64,000 nucleotides of DNA from Ceriagrion tenellum (Eukaryota; Arthropoda; Insecta; Odonata; Coenagrionidae), in contig OY720634.1 of NCBI GenBank assembly GCA_963169105.1, forward strand, positions 153,395,584 to 153,459,583. Direction: 5' to 3'. Within the stretch, counting starts at the first letter, position 1. Every line of letters begins with the position of its first letter. Made by a program: the position numbers and the translations under genes. The notes under the pieces were generated by a model. The model worked only from the letters and a program-made list of their open reading frames with translations, ran no database searches and was not told the origin of the DNA. This document shows positions 1-13,600 of this stretch, one piece after another.

Positions 1-175
1 TCAAAGCAGAAAGTTTTGCGTTCCATTATTTCTTATGATGAAACCGTTCAAGTGAACTTTTGCTGTAAAAAAACAGTAGCTGGTAGTGGTATTGGTTAAT
101 TTAAGCATTTAATTGAAATGAATGACACAAAAATCTTGAATACGTGTAATCTACGCAGTTAAATTATATATATAG

Positions 176-421
176 TAAAAAAATGTCACAGGCGTGACTG
201 GTAGACACACATAGAAAACACAAAAAAGAAAAACTCACAGATATTATATATTTCGGCGGACACAACCGCCGTCGTCAGAAATTAGTAGGTACTGATTAGT
301 AGGTATTAGTCAGTACCTACTAATTTCTGACAAAGGCAGTTGTGTGAAATATATAATATCTGTGTGTTTTTCTTTTTTGTGTTTTCTATGTGCCTGCCAG
401 TCACGCCTGTGACATTTTTTA
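176..421. repeat. Foldback (hairpin) element, arms about 120 bp
   Basis: 176-296 and 303-421 are inverted copies of each other with a few mismatches and a very short spacer. The outer ends read aaaaatgtcacaggcgtgac and its complement. It has no coding capacity and looks like a MITE or foldback element in the 5' part of the troponin C locus. Confidence 0.8.
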
Positions 422-460
422 CAATATTTGTGCACTACACGTGTTTTTAGTCGGTTGGAC

Positions 461-575
461 ATATATATATATATATATATAAACACACACACACCACTGT
501 GTTCGTCAACTTTATGTCTTCCTATCCACTTTCTCTCTACCTTTCTGTATGCACATTTATATATGTATATGTGTA
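461..575. repeat. (AT)n tract and relative of the 5.6-kb palindrome
   Basis: A run of AT dinucleotides at 461-481 is followed by CA repeats and a segment (cctatccactttctctctac, near 521) that closely matches the arms of the palindrome at 5581-5709. The two belong to one repeat family. Confidence 0.6.
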
Positions 576-1062
576 TATGTATCATCTAGTTTTTTTTCTA
601 ATAGTCAAACACAAGCACCTGGTGACCTGTACCTGTGTATTGGTCCATTTAGTACCATTAGAAACAACAACAATATGAACCTCAGGGATGATATTTGGAG
701 TTTTTGTTTGCATTAACGGTAGTTGGCGGATCCCTCTAAAATTTCATTTCATATTCAAGAACCTTTCATCATTCAAAAAGAATGGAAACGATGGTGGAAA
801 ATATTTGTTATCACATTCGAAATCTTAAGAAGCATGTAAAATTACTTGCTTCCACCTTAAGGCCACAAAATTAAAAATTATTTTTTTCTAAAATATTCCA
901 TGCTCATTAATAACTTCCGCCAGAAATGCATGTATTTTATTTCAGTGACGTTTCCCACCCAACAGAGCGGGAGTAAAGAATACGCAGAGCTTTGAGTTAC
1001 TCTTTGATACAGAAAAGTTAAAGAATTGAAAGGAATAATACATACAAATGTCAAAGTACTGT

Positions 1063-1319
1063 AGGAAGGCTTCTCAGGATTCCATCCGGGTTCGAAGGTC
1101 CATTCCCGACGTTTCGGCTGCTTACCCTGCAGCCGTTCTCAGGGAAGTGAGAATCTTCTCACTTCCCTGAGGACTTCCTAGAGAAGTGAGAGTCATCTCA
1201 CTTTCCTGATGGTTACTGCAGAGTAAGCAGCCGAAACGTCGGTCACAGACCTTCCAACCCAGATGGAATCCCGAGAAGCCTTTCTACATTCTACTCACCG
1301 GGAAAACCTGAAATATTTC
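1063..1319. mobile_element. Inverted-repeat retroelement insertion with 15-bp target duplication
   Basis: The 15-base sequence atgtcaaagtactgt occurs directly on both sides (1048-1062 and 1320-1334). Between them 1061-1160 and 1190-1287 are inverted copies. Each arm carries a hairpin (ggctgc/gcagcc) followed by CCGAAACGTCGG, in the layout of hammerhead-like motifs at the ends of Penelope-like elements. A long duplication suggests endonuclease-primed retrotransposition rather than a cut-and-paste transposon. No coding sequence remains. Confidence 0.7.
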
Positions 1320-1637
1320 ATGTCAAAGTACTGTTTACGTTCATAAAAATTGGAATTAAAATGGATTGACGGATTGAGTTTGATACATTTTGAAAACTGC
1401 GATGGCAAATTTTAAAGGATATTCAAATTATTGGATGTAAACGCACCCAATTGAATAGAAGACCAATTAATATGGAGCATTTGAAAATGTTGATCACTTT
1501 GCTAAAACTGTTACGAGTTTATTTTACTTAACTAACAAAATGTGCTTATGCGAATGTGCCCTGACATAATTTCCTCATCTTTTTCATCTACTCTAACGAC
1601 GGACTGACCCACCTGCCACTTCACTTGCGTGCTACAG

Positions 1638-1668
1638 TGCGAGGTACTGGACGAGGAGCAAGTCGCAA
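1638..1668 (+). CDS. Troponin C exon: N-terminal helix start (31 nt)
   Basis: Encodes CEVLDEEQVA plus one base of the next codon. The acceptor is ctacag at 1632-1637 and the donor gtaagt at 1669. It matches the acidic DEEQ stretch that opens insect troponin C before the first EF-hand. It is a micro-exon and would be missed by ORF finding; it is supported by the frame and splice phase it shares with the next exon. It begins in phase 0, so the preceding exon should end on a whole codon. Confidence 0.75.
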
Positions 1669-4600
1669 GTAAGTACTTATCACCTTCTAAAATTATAAAT
1701 CAATGATAATGCATCAAAATTATGATTTCATGGAAAGGTTATGGTTCTAGAATTCTTGGCGACATTTCCACAGCATGGGAGAGGAATTGGATGCAAAAAA
1801 TCTTTCCAAAGAAATTCTTAAGTGGGACGCCAATCCAGTGACAAGTGCTTGTTTTGCTGTGGACAAGTTTGAGTTGAGCAGAAGATATAGTGGTTATATA
1901 TTTAAAGAGTTCATAAAAAATTCACCGTTACTCCACCTAGGGATATTGTCATATGGCTTCATTATTTGCAAAGAAACATACGTTAGAACTTCCCATTCGG
2001 AGTCATGTAACAAACTCTGAACAATGAAAACTATCCCTGTAAATTATTGTTTACCTAAGCATACTACTAATCGATGTTTGCCTCCTAATTCAGTTTTGGG
2101 AGCTTATTAGCCTATCGGATCAGCTGTGTTGAAACAGTTTATCCATACTCGTATAGAAAGGTGTGTTTATTGCTCACAGACTATCATTTTTATGATACTG
2201 AAATTAAAATGTGAGCTTTTAGCAACACCCAATGATCTTCACAGTGAAAGGTATTACCGTTACGTTTGTGCAAAAATTGAATAATGAAATGCAAAGTCAC
2301 TTTAATGAAACGAGATTGCATGAAAATTTGAGTAAAATAGCACTGATAAGTCAATAGATGAGAAGGATTACTCGAGAATATTTCAGAGAATTGTATTATT
2401 ACAAAAAAATAATCTCAAAAGAAATTAGAAGAAGTCCCCAGAGGAAATATGTCGTAACTTGCTTTACTCAGGAGAGGACATGTAAAATCCTGTCTTCAAA
2501 TACTCACTTGAGTTTTTGAATTTTCACTAGAGCCTATTTTGATTTCGTCCGATATCATTTTAAGTCCTAACGGGGCAACTAATCAGTAGAATCAAGTATT
2601 TAAGACAATCGCTGCGTGACGTGTGTCTCGATCCCATATCCAACACATTTAAAGACAAATGCACGCTTTCACATAATATTCAAAATCATGGCTGAATTGT
2701 GAAGTGCTCGATACTATAAAATTTTTGGACGGTAAATTTCCACAATGACGTCGAAAATTAAGCAAATTATGTCAACTAAAAAATGAAAACTTATTGTGAA
2801 GCAGATCCTTCCCTCAACGGAACAATTCCATTTAAAAAGCAACAAATGTCATCATTACAATATTAAGCAGTGACATATCTGTTTTCATTTTCGGGTTCCA
2901 GTGCTCCGAAGAGCGTTCCAGATGTTCGACTCTGGAAAATCTGGAAAGATCGAAAATGAGAAGGTCCGGACGATTCTGAACACCCTGGGACACACCTTCG
3001 ATGACCTGGAGCTGGAAGCACTCTTGGAGGAAGAGGATAAAGAAGGTGAGGCGACAGAGACATCCTAGAAAAAGCCTTCAGCAATATATACTGGTTATCT
3101 TTCATAATTTCTCTGCGATAATAGCAATAACTAAAGCATAATGCAATAATGCAACTCTGTTTAATAACCATTAACACAGGATAGAATATAGTTCAAGCCA
3201 TTAACGCTAGGGATGAACTGATGTATTTAGAAAAACTCTTCCCCGAGGAATAATTAATGAAAATTATCATATAACTGACGTGGACGAGCAAGCTTTTTTA
3301 CCATAAAAAATGAAAAAGGATGAATTGGGATGAAAATATAATTATGGCTACACTGACACATTTCCTTACTGGATATTCCATTTCCGGAAGTTGTCTCGAT
3401 GTCTCATATCGAAAACTTGTAAATGGACGCTTGCAGTTTGCAAGTGGGGGGGAGTATAACGTGTGACAGTGCATCATAAATCATTTAAAGCAAGGTAACA
3501 TTGAGAGTTATAGTCCATGAAAATTCTTGAATTTGTCCCCAAAAGGCAGGGAAGAATATTCTGTATTCATAAACCTCATAACTGGGTAGTTGCAAATTAC
3601 TGGATAAAATAGGATTTTATTCCTCTTCCTGTTTTGGTGAAGATGATAGAGTAAATAAATCTAATGTCCGCAAATAAAGGTGATATGTAAAAAACATAAA
3701 ACAAATAAAAGTCGGCATTAGGTCTTAGACGCGAACGTCGGTGAATTTCTGCATCATAAAAAAAGAACTACGAGGTAATCTAAGTAAAAACATGAGCCAG
3801 CCGACCATCTCCTCATTCTTCAGCACAACAGGAAACGTTGAAATGAAAAGTACAGAAGGACTTTCGTCAACAGAAACCTTTGGGTCCCCCAGGGATCCCG
3901 ACACTGTTGCTGCTGTTAGTAACTCAACAGACGCAAATCATTAATAATAAAAGCGAATCTGAGTTAGTAAAATGATATGTTCATTCATTAATTCTTTATT
4001 AATAAAATCCCACTATTTTAAAATTACTATTAGGTTATAATATATGTACAATGTACAAGTATTTAAGTTGGGAAATTATTTAGATCATTTGCTTGTTATA
4101 ATTTACGTCACAAGAGAGCGATGGAGCGACACCATTTAGTACAAAATTTCTACTACAGAGGGCTCTATTCGCTCGGCTCATCTTATTCGAAGCAGTTATC
4201 GGCGCCATTGGGATACTGAACGAGAGTTGGCGTCAAAAATTGGGGGAAAAATATCTACGTAAATGTATGCGTGCATTATTATAGTGAAAATAAAGTTATG
4301 CTGAATTTCGCACGCTTTATGGCTACTCATGAAACCTAACCCCAGATTCCCCATACACGTAATGGTTTGCCAACCGCGGTTTTACCAAAAGCGGAGTCTT
4401 TAAAAAACCTAACCCTCGCGGTTGATGAGGAATACCTGTAGATGATAAGGAAGAGTGGAAAGCCAATAATACTCCCTTAAAAAAATGAAGAATAATTCTC
4501 CAATGGCCGTAATAATTGGCACCATTCGTCAAAAGAAAGAAACAAAAGTTTACTGTGTTGGTTTAACGTAAACGTCAGTGACCAATCCCAACCTCTCAAC

Positions 4601-7600
4601 CAGAATACCTTCTTGTGATGGTTTACGGGAAAATGACTCCCACGTCAGTGACCAACAAAGACACAGACACACCCCTGAAAAAGGGATCCTTTGCAAGGGC
4701 TAATAAGACCCCTCTAAGAATGCCAGGTTATTCACACATTTACTCTCACAAACACAAAAAATCACTCACTCACACACACAAATGGGCCCAACTTCTGGGA
4801 GATTCTTGCTCAAAAAGAGCGTGATCAAAATACATACACAGACACGGACGAGGATGAGCGTCAGATACGCGTATTTCGGCCACAAGGTGGTCCTTTTCAG
4901 CGAACTGAAGGGAAAAAACACCAGCAACACAAGGTTGAAAGTGTAGAATACTGAGGACGGACGTTGTATAAATACGAAAAATGATAAATGGGAGGAAATG
5001 AGAAGGAACCAATGACAGAAGGGGGGAGGGAGGGAGGGTGTGTTGAAGTCAATGAATGGAATTTTTTAGAATGAGTGGGTGATTGAGTCAGTCAGTTTTG
5101 TAGTTTTATATTTCAGCAGCCTAGTTAGTTGTGTAGCAGAATTTTAATTTAAAAGACAAAGGTTTCGGCACAGTGCTCCACTTGCGAGATTTTTATTTGG
5201 CCTTGATGACCAAACCCGAGTCAGTTAAACAACTATTCAGAGAAAATGTTCTAGTATTATCTTCAAAACCTTTTGAAACTCGTCGACAGTTGTATTGACG
5301 CGACACCAAATCAGAGTTGAAGCGTAATAAACAAAGAGGCACTCAGATCACGGCCCGTATGCACCCACGAAAAAAATTTGCTGGATATTCAGCTCCTGAA
5401 ACATTTTTAACTACTACAAATTGATGTGATAAATTATCTTTCTCAGCCTCTTTACGTTTAAAAATATAAATACTACCACTTTCCTGTAAACCATCTCACG
5501 ACATATATATATATATATAAATTTTTCTGCTTGGAATCGGCCATCTTACCATCTTCACACCACCATTGTGTTTGTTTATTTTATGTGTTCCTATCCACTT
5601 TCTTTCTACCTTTCTGTATAAAGATTTATATGTGCATATATATATATATATATGCACATATAAATCTTTATACAGAAAGGTAGAAAGAAAGTGGATAGGA
5701 ACACATAATATATATATATATATATATTTTTTTTTTAAAGACTTTTCCCTCCCTCCACCATTTCTCCATCTCCCTCCTCCACTTTCTTTCCCGCCGCATT
5801 CCGTAAGTGTCCGTCCGGGTCTCTCTCTCTCTCTCTTCTCGAGTTTGCTCCTTCGAAAGGATCGGACGGAAGGTCGTGGCGCATAGTGTGGGAGGGAGAG
5901 GAAAGAAGGCTTGAAAAAGCATCTCGGGGAAAAATACTTCTCTCTCCCTCTCTAGAAAGAGTCATTCGACCGACCGGCACTAACACACTCGCACACAAAG
6001 GAGGGTAGGCAGAGAAATTTAGGTCAAGATCCGAACCCCCTTTTCCCTTCTGTCCTCCTCTCAGTCATTCATCCACCTCCACCCCCTCCCACCCCACAGT
6101 CCTATTCCCCTCCCCACGGCCAGTTCCTACTCTTTTTTTTTCACCCCACTTCAAGACTAATTCAAGACGACTGCTTCCGGACGCATTGACAAAGGATTTT
6201 TCGTCATCTCAAGTGCACTAGATTATTCTGTTTTCAAGTGAGAACGCAATCTAGGGGAGGGGCTGTCATCTCAAGAGCAGTTGATCCCACGAGAATTCTG
6301 CTCAAAAAGTGTGACACATGGTGGGATTACGTTCAAGCCCCATTATTCCTACCGTTTTATTTTAATGCTGTTCGTTGTAAATTTATAGCCAGGATGAGTT
6401 TTAACAGTAAACCATAAATGCACTTAGTCTACATCAGTGATTCCTAAAGGGAGCGCTGCCATCTTTCGGAGAACTCTTTGTTTGGACCAATCGTGATAAT
6501 TCTGTTCAGATAACCAAGTACTAAGTACAAATAGGAGGTTTTACAGGTATTAATGTAGTCAAACCACTCGCAAAAATAGTCTCCCGATCGCATAGTCTTC
6601 CCGATCGAGTTTATCTCGCCGGAATCTTGTTGATGAGGCCGAACACCGTGATTAGAGATGCAATGAACTGATGCAGTGAAGAACTGATGCAATGCATCTG
6701 TAAAATGTAAGTTACCCTCTCGATTTGTTATAACAAACCTAAACCTTGGATCGTCCTTTATAGATCCACGGGACTCATTAGTTGGTTCAATCGAAGGAAA
6801 AAAAGGGGCAGGACTGTGTTGAAGGCAGCCGAATGGTACCTCATACACAAGTCCTGAATTGATTACATTAATTATAGATTTAATTTAAAATAAGTAATTT
6901 AATCGAAACTTTTTAATTTCCTTTTTTCTCATCTTTAAATCTTGCATAATTTCTATTATTATAAAGTTCACGGTTGGGGGTATTGGGTGTAAGTGGCTTG
7001 AAGTGGCTCCAAAGAGTTTGGGTAAACGGTTCTGAGCAGAGGTAGCTTCAATGCTAACAAATCGCTACTTTCACCCACAAGTACATATAATATTTACCGT
7101 TAAATACAAACACCCATTAACAACTACCCACCAAGCAGTTCCCATTACGAGAAACTACTGAAAAAGCTAAATTACCCATGAAAAGTGCAGAGAAGAGTCT
7201 AAAAAAATATTTTTTGCATAATGCCATTTCATTTTATGCTTTTAATCCTTCATTTTAAGCTTCCCTATCTTTCACTTTACAGCTTGATGTTCTAGAGACC
7301 TAAAGTTTCTTCTCTTAAAAGTATCATCCACCTCATTTGCCCAAGACAAACGGCCTTACGCTCCTTCATACATCATTAACTCATTTTCCACCTTAAATCT
7401 GCTGGTTGTCGCTCGACTCTCATCCATGTTTGGTCCGGCCAAATTACGACACACGCTCCTCCCGCATTTACCAATAGGTGCAGAGCACCCAATCCAAATT
7501 CTTTCATGATCCATCTCTTTTGCGAGCGTCTGGTACTAAATCAGGCTCATCATTCAACGCAATCATATACTCAATCTCGACAGGTAGCAATCATTCCGAT

Positions 7601-10600
7601 CTAGTTAGTGATCACGATATTTCTGTTTTATTGCAATGTAACAGCCCAAGAACGTGATGTCAAAGTTTCTACGCTGGTGCCTTATATTTGGCGTGATCTT
7701 AAAAGCTCTTCTAAACTATCAACCTTCATTATATCACAGTGACTTTAATCGTTTCTTATTCGTGTTACTATACTTTTTGTCTGCCTTCCTGAGGCAACTT
7801 TTGTCTATTCGTCACAAGTAGTTCTAGGTGCTATTTTGGATTGACCATGCACAACAAAGAGAATAGTCTTTTAAGAGTAACAGGCATACTAGTGACTGTT
7901 AGTTGGGTACATGGCTTGATAGCGTCATTGTAAGTACTTTTAATTCACTTAAAACATATATACGTACTTTGAAACAAAGGACACAACCTCCCAAAGTGAA
8001 GAATTTGATGTAATATAATATAGATTTTCTGGAAGTAATGCAACCAGGAATTTAAGTAAAGGATTTCTAAATTCTTAGTTATATGCTAAGCTATCTGCAC
8101 TCGTTTCCCCTCATCCATCGCATATAAAGCCAACAAGCACAGATTCCGATTATGCTTTTTCATGGGAATGGTTGAAAGATTTTTTAATAAAAATTTAGAA
8201 AGATGACTGTAGCTTTGGAATATTTGTTGCTCTTCAACCTGCTTATGTAATCTCTTTTTTGTTTAGATGTGTCAAATTGCGATCTCATGACTAAAGAATA
8301 TTTGGTGCCCATAATGGAGTCAAAGCGCGACCTGAAAATTAACGATGAACACTGAGACAACCGGGGACTTACTTTATATATGCGTGGTGACGAACGATAT
8401 TGTTCGTAAAGAGAAGCTCTGGGGTATATAAACTTTCTGGAGAAATTTCCTCCTTTCATGACATCCGCGATTAATGTGCACTTCATATAAAAAATGCGAT
8501 GAAATTTTAGACATTATTTGTATGTTTGAATATGTGACGCTAACTTTAGAGTAAAATTTATACTTTATACTACACGCATATACATTTGTTTTATTTCCAC
8601 ATTATCATTGCTCGAGTTCCCTGACAAGAGTCGCCAGATTTCACAATGGAGTGTCCTTTTTATGCAATTTTTTCACGATATATTTGCAGCAATTTTGCGA
8701 AAATAATTAAAATTACCAATATAATGTACATTATTAACGATAAAGAAAATAAAACTGAATAAAAATTTGGCAATGTCTACTGGATTTTTCATTGGTACGA
8801 CGCGTTTCGACGCTTATGCGCAATCATCAGGTACAAAACTTTTTTGGAGAATCTCTGTCATATATATATGTGCGGGGATAAAAGGGGGGGTTAATGAGTT
8901 GAAGCGAGAGGAAGGGAGAGGGTAGGAAGGGAGGTTTCACAGTAAGAGTGGAGGGGTGGGAGTTTTATTTGGCAATGTCCACTGGATTTTTTATTGGTAC
9001 GACGCGTTTCGACGCTTATGCGCAATCATCAGGTACAAAACTTTTTTGGAGAACCTCTGTCATATATATTATATGTGCGGGGAGAGAAGGGGGGGTTAAG
9101 GAGTTGAAGGGAGAGGCAGGGGGAGAGTATTAAGGGAGGTTTCACAGTGAGAGTGGAGGAGTGGGAGTTTTGACTAAGGTTTGCGTCGATAGGGAGAGAC
9201 ATGGTTCACAAATTCAATATAATTCATCAGTTTAAAACTCGAAACACGTCGTACCAATAAAAAATCCAGTGGACATTGCCAAGATTTTATTCAGTTTTAT
9301 TCTCACTATCAAAAATGTTCCAAAACATCTCGCCGGACGTCGATGAATTTTATCGTTAACGATATTCTTAAATTTAGTGTCACATTCTTCTAATCTCAAT
9401 GCCTTGTCCTCATACTTGGCTTACAAACCCGAATTTATCGGGCAGAAGCAACAAGACAGCTGATGTAAGTGCTTGCCTGAGCTATCGAACCCCTTTCAAT
9501 TCACTGCTGAAAAAAATAGGTCTTACACTACTCTTAGAAATACCCTCCATGTGAGGTTACACGGCTTTTTTTATATGAACTTAGAGTCTCAGGTAATAAA
9601 TTAATTGAGCAACAGCTAATGGAAAATTATTCGTAGGCACTATATAACGTAAATTATGCTTACTTGTGCATCAACCGATTACTAAATATTTGAAAGAGCT
9701 ACTATAAAGAGTCTTATTCTCGAGGGGCTAAAAAATATTTCGCAAAACAGCGAGGAGTTTGAGAGCATGGACACTAATAGCTAAGACATTTTGAGAATTT
9801 GATGCTGACAATAAATGTGCATACAGCTCGGACAAGGTTTTTCGTAACTACGTGAAACTAACGTTTCGATACTATATGGGAGGTAAAATCCAGTGATAGT
9901 ATATTTTTATTTTGAAAAAAAAACTACCATAGTGACTAAGTTAACACATTAAACAAATCTTGAGCGTTGATATTTCTTTCTCATGGACATGTATTTAAAA
10001 AAATATATCGCACGCCATCATATTCACGTGCGGTTCAGATGGCGATAGGTAAACAAAATAAATGTTTAATACTTACGACGTGCGGAGACAACTAGTAAAC
10101 AGACATTGGACTGAGGAACGGAACACTCACCTGAAAGTAGGGAATGTAAGAAAATATTAAAGTCAGACAAATAAAGAAGAATTTTAAAATAAATCCAAAT
10201 GCAAATATGTACACCTTTTGCGAGAAGCTAATTGTAAATTAATTTGAAAACTTATATTTTGCAAATTTATTTAAGCATTAATTCATTACTTTACCACTGA
10301 AAAAATATCATAATTTTTAAGATATAAGTATATACGAAGCAAGGGTAACCAATGATGTGGAAGAAACTTCCATTTTTATCTTGACTAAGAGAGAGATGTT
10401 GCGAACTATAATGTAGTCAGCAGAACCATATGGCACGCCGTATACTTATCTTATTCATAAAAAGCCAGAAATAAGGAACTGCTTTATTACCCGAAGTGCA
10501 ACTTAATTAAAACAGAGGTAATGGCACTTCATGGATTGGCAATGCAATCTGAGGAATGAACAAATTAAAGCAATAAAACCGCGAGCATATTTATGTCGTG

Positions 10601-13600
10601 AGCAGATCAAAAATCGAGTTCCGGCAACGATTTTGTCCTTCATTAGCTTTTACCTATTCCCTGGCCACAGAATAATGTCATGACAGAGAACAAAACGGTA
10701 AATCATTGCCAGACATGTTCAGCAATGTTTCGATTGAGACTTGAGCAGCTATTGCCATCAAATAAAACCAAAGGATGTGATTATAAATAAAATTGGTCTT
10801 AAAAGTTTGATACTCCTCCCTATTTCGCATCATGCTCACTAAACTTATTACAAATGAAAGCATTCGGAATAAGACGCTTGACATTCGCGACGCACAGTTG
10901 GCTGAAATCGAAAAAAAGCTGTCCAAAACCTCTAAAACGTTTTTTGTGAGTTCGGAAGTTGAAACTTCGCAGTAACATTCTCAAATAGTTTATGCATGAC
11001 GTGGCGTATAAATTTTTTTCCTGTACACACACATTAACAATTTATATTGGGTAAAATTTGAACAAATTTCGCAAAAAACGCCCACCTTTGAGTTTCTCTG
11101 TGAGTTATCATAATTAACCTATTTCTGTACTTTAATGTGTTAACGAATGGAAAAAAATTTTAAACCACTTTATAAAAATTTTTTTTTCATTTGATTGTTT
11201 TTTAAAGATTTATTTTTTATTAACCACTGACACACAACAAAATGGTGGAGCCTGTTTTCAGTCAAATCTTTACATATTTGTTGAGAAAAAGTAGTTGGTG
11301 CTGCCTGGTTACGCTAAGTAACTCATACCACGTCATTTTTTAAAGATTACAGATTGTGAATCTAAAGAAAAATCTTGCGCATATTTGCGACCCCGAATAT
11401 TACATCGTTTTTTCGAGCGCGCGGTCGAGTCCGGTTCCACCCGCCGGCGACGGGGAGTACGACGATGCGGCAAGTGTGTGGATACGATATGGCCACATTC
11501 ACTTTCTTATAGTGATCATCGATATATAAAGATTGCAAAGAGCTACCATAAAGAACTTTTTAATAAACCATGCAACAAATGATACTCATAGTCATATCGC
11601 GGGACACCGCAAGAGGTAGCAGGAAACACTTTTTTCTTTGAATGCACTCCTGAAACAATCACGGGGTTTGCACATAAATCCTGCACTTCGCCTACGGAAG
11701 GATATGTGCATCTCTGTCTGTTTGACAGACAAACTCACTTTCGAAGGCACAAGACGTCAGCTGGTGTCGCATGGCATCAACTCCCCAACCCCCTCCAACT
11801 ACTTCAAGGCCTGCCAAAAAGGGTCGTTTTATGACAATGCGGAGCCCTTCGTGCGGTTTGTTGTGGATATTCTCGGTAGCATATAAATAGCAACCAAATA
11901 GCACCCAAGATACAAATAGTCCGATCCAAACTCCCGCTAAATGCCGTTTAATAAAATAAACAAAAATTCCATGCCTATACTGTGGAGTGAACATAAAATC
12001 TTAAAATCTTAGCATCTGATATATCGTGGGGCTTACACATAAAAAACATATGTGGCGCAGCATTAAAGAAACTAGGTTTTGTTAAGCGTATAATAGGAAG
12101 GTCCTCGGATGAAAAAGTCAAAGAGAGATGCTACTTCGCTCTGGTTTGGCCACACCTCGAATACGCCGCGAGCATTTGGGACCCTGGTCATAAAGATTTA
12201 GCCAAAAAATTTAATAAAATACGAAGGAAAGCAGCACGTATCGTTAAAAAAATGCTACGAGCGTACATATAATGTGTCACCACTTTTAGAGGGATTAAGG
12301 AGGGAGCCCTTAGAGACCCGGAGGCTACACGCTAGGCTTAGGTTGCTTGATAAATTCAAAACTGATATTTTTTAGAGCAACATAGAGAATATTATTATGA
12401 CTCCTCACTACATCTCCAGGTCTGACAGATTGAATAAAATAAGAGAAATACACTACCGAACAGATAGGTACAAGAACTCGTTCTTCCCGCAAACAATAAG
12501 CGACCAAAATAAAAATTGAGCTCCACTAATTACACTCCTATATAACTCTCGCCACCATTTCATCTCCAAAGAACTTACACCTTTACACGTCTGGTGACCT
12601 AACACCCCCTGCCACATGCCCATGTGGTGGCTCGCGGGGTATAATGTAGATGTAGATGTAAATCCCCCACTGAATTTGAACTCCGAATCCTAAGGCTGGG
12701 AAGCCAGTACACACCCGTCTCCTGATTAATTCAACAGCAATGCGTATTCAATTATATGTAACCCTATGGGTTCGGGGATCGGGTTGATAGGGTGACTAGA
12801 GTACTGGCTAACCATACGGACGGCCAGGGTTCAAATCCCTGCAGAAGAGGATGTTTTTCAGAGGAAACCCGATCCCTACTTGAGTGTCTTGTGGAGGGTA
12901 CTTCAAGTACAGTACTCCGTCTGTCAGATGAGATGTGAGATGAGCCGTGGTCCCCTTGGCGCCTTTCTTTAAGAGCAGGCTAATGCCGACGCCGGGTTTC
13001 TATCCACCCTTCCTCCCTTACCTATTCCCTATGGCGCAAATGACCTTAGCCGTCGGTCGCCTCCCCAAAATATCCATCCATCCCCTATGGGTTCTCGTGA
13101 GAAAGCCAAAATTTCTCCACTCCTGCTTGATTCGATTTTCATCCCGGTAAGATAATCGCCTCAAACATTAAAGAGGCCAAAGTTTCAAGAGAAAAGTGCG
13201 CTGCTTCAAATAGAAAATTAATTGACCGAAGGGCGGACTAAATTAAAGTGTTTTTGGTAACTCCGGGCTCAGAACTGTTTCTCCCCGTTCCATTTATTCG
13301 CGTCTTACATTCCACTCTCTTTGCTGTCCTTCTCCGCGTCTTCTCCTTCAACCAAAGGCCTTTTCATCGCGCACTTTTGTCTTTTAATTTCTCACGGAAC
13401 CAACTTTCCTCAATCCCAGCCTTGAACTCCTCGAGTCCGCAAGGCTATCTTCACCCCTCGCCCCCGCGGAAAAGATAGCCTGACGTTTTGAGCGGAGCAG
13501 ACAAGAGAGGGAAGAATATTTAGACAGAAGACGGCTCAGGAAGTATGTGGCGTCTCGAATCAGGGACAGAAGTAAAAAGATATAACAAAAATTAAAATTT

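Larger units (their letters stand above)
8741..9310. mobile_element. Penelope-like terminal block: tandem 202-bp repeats plus inverted end
   Basis: Two direct copies start with ggcaatgt at 8769 and 8971 (period 202 bp). An inverted partial copy at 9237-9280 has flanks that also match (aataaaactgaataaaa in both orientations). Each direct copy carries a hammerhead-ribozyme-like motif on the minus strand. Tandem and inverted terminal repeats with hammerheads are typical of Penelope-like retroelement ends. No reverse transcriptase remains nearby. Confidence 0.65.

Noticed and set aside
6434..7034. hAT element from cagtgattcctaaagg to agtttgggtaaacggttctg
   Set aside because: The ends look hAT-like, but flanking octamers gtctacat and agcagagg do not match, so it could be chance.
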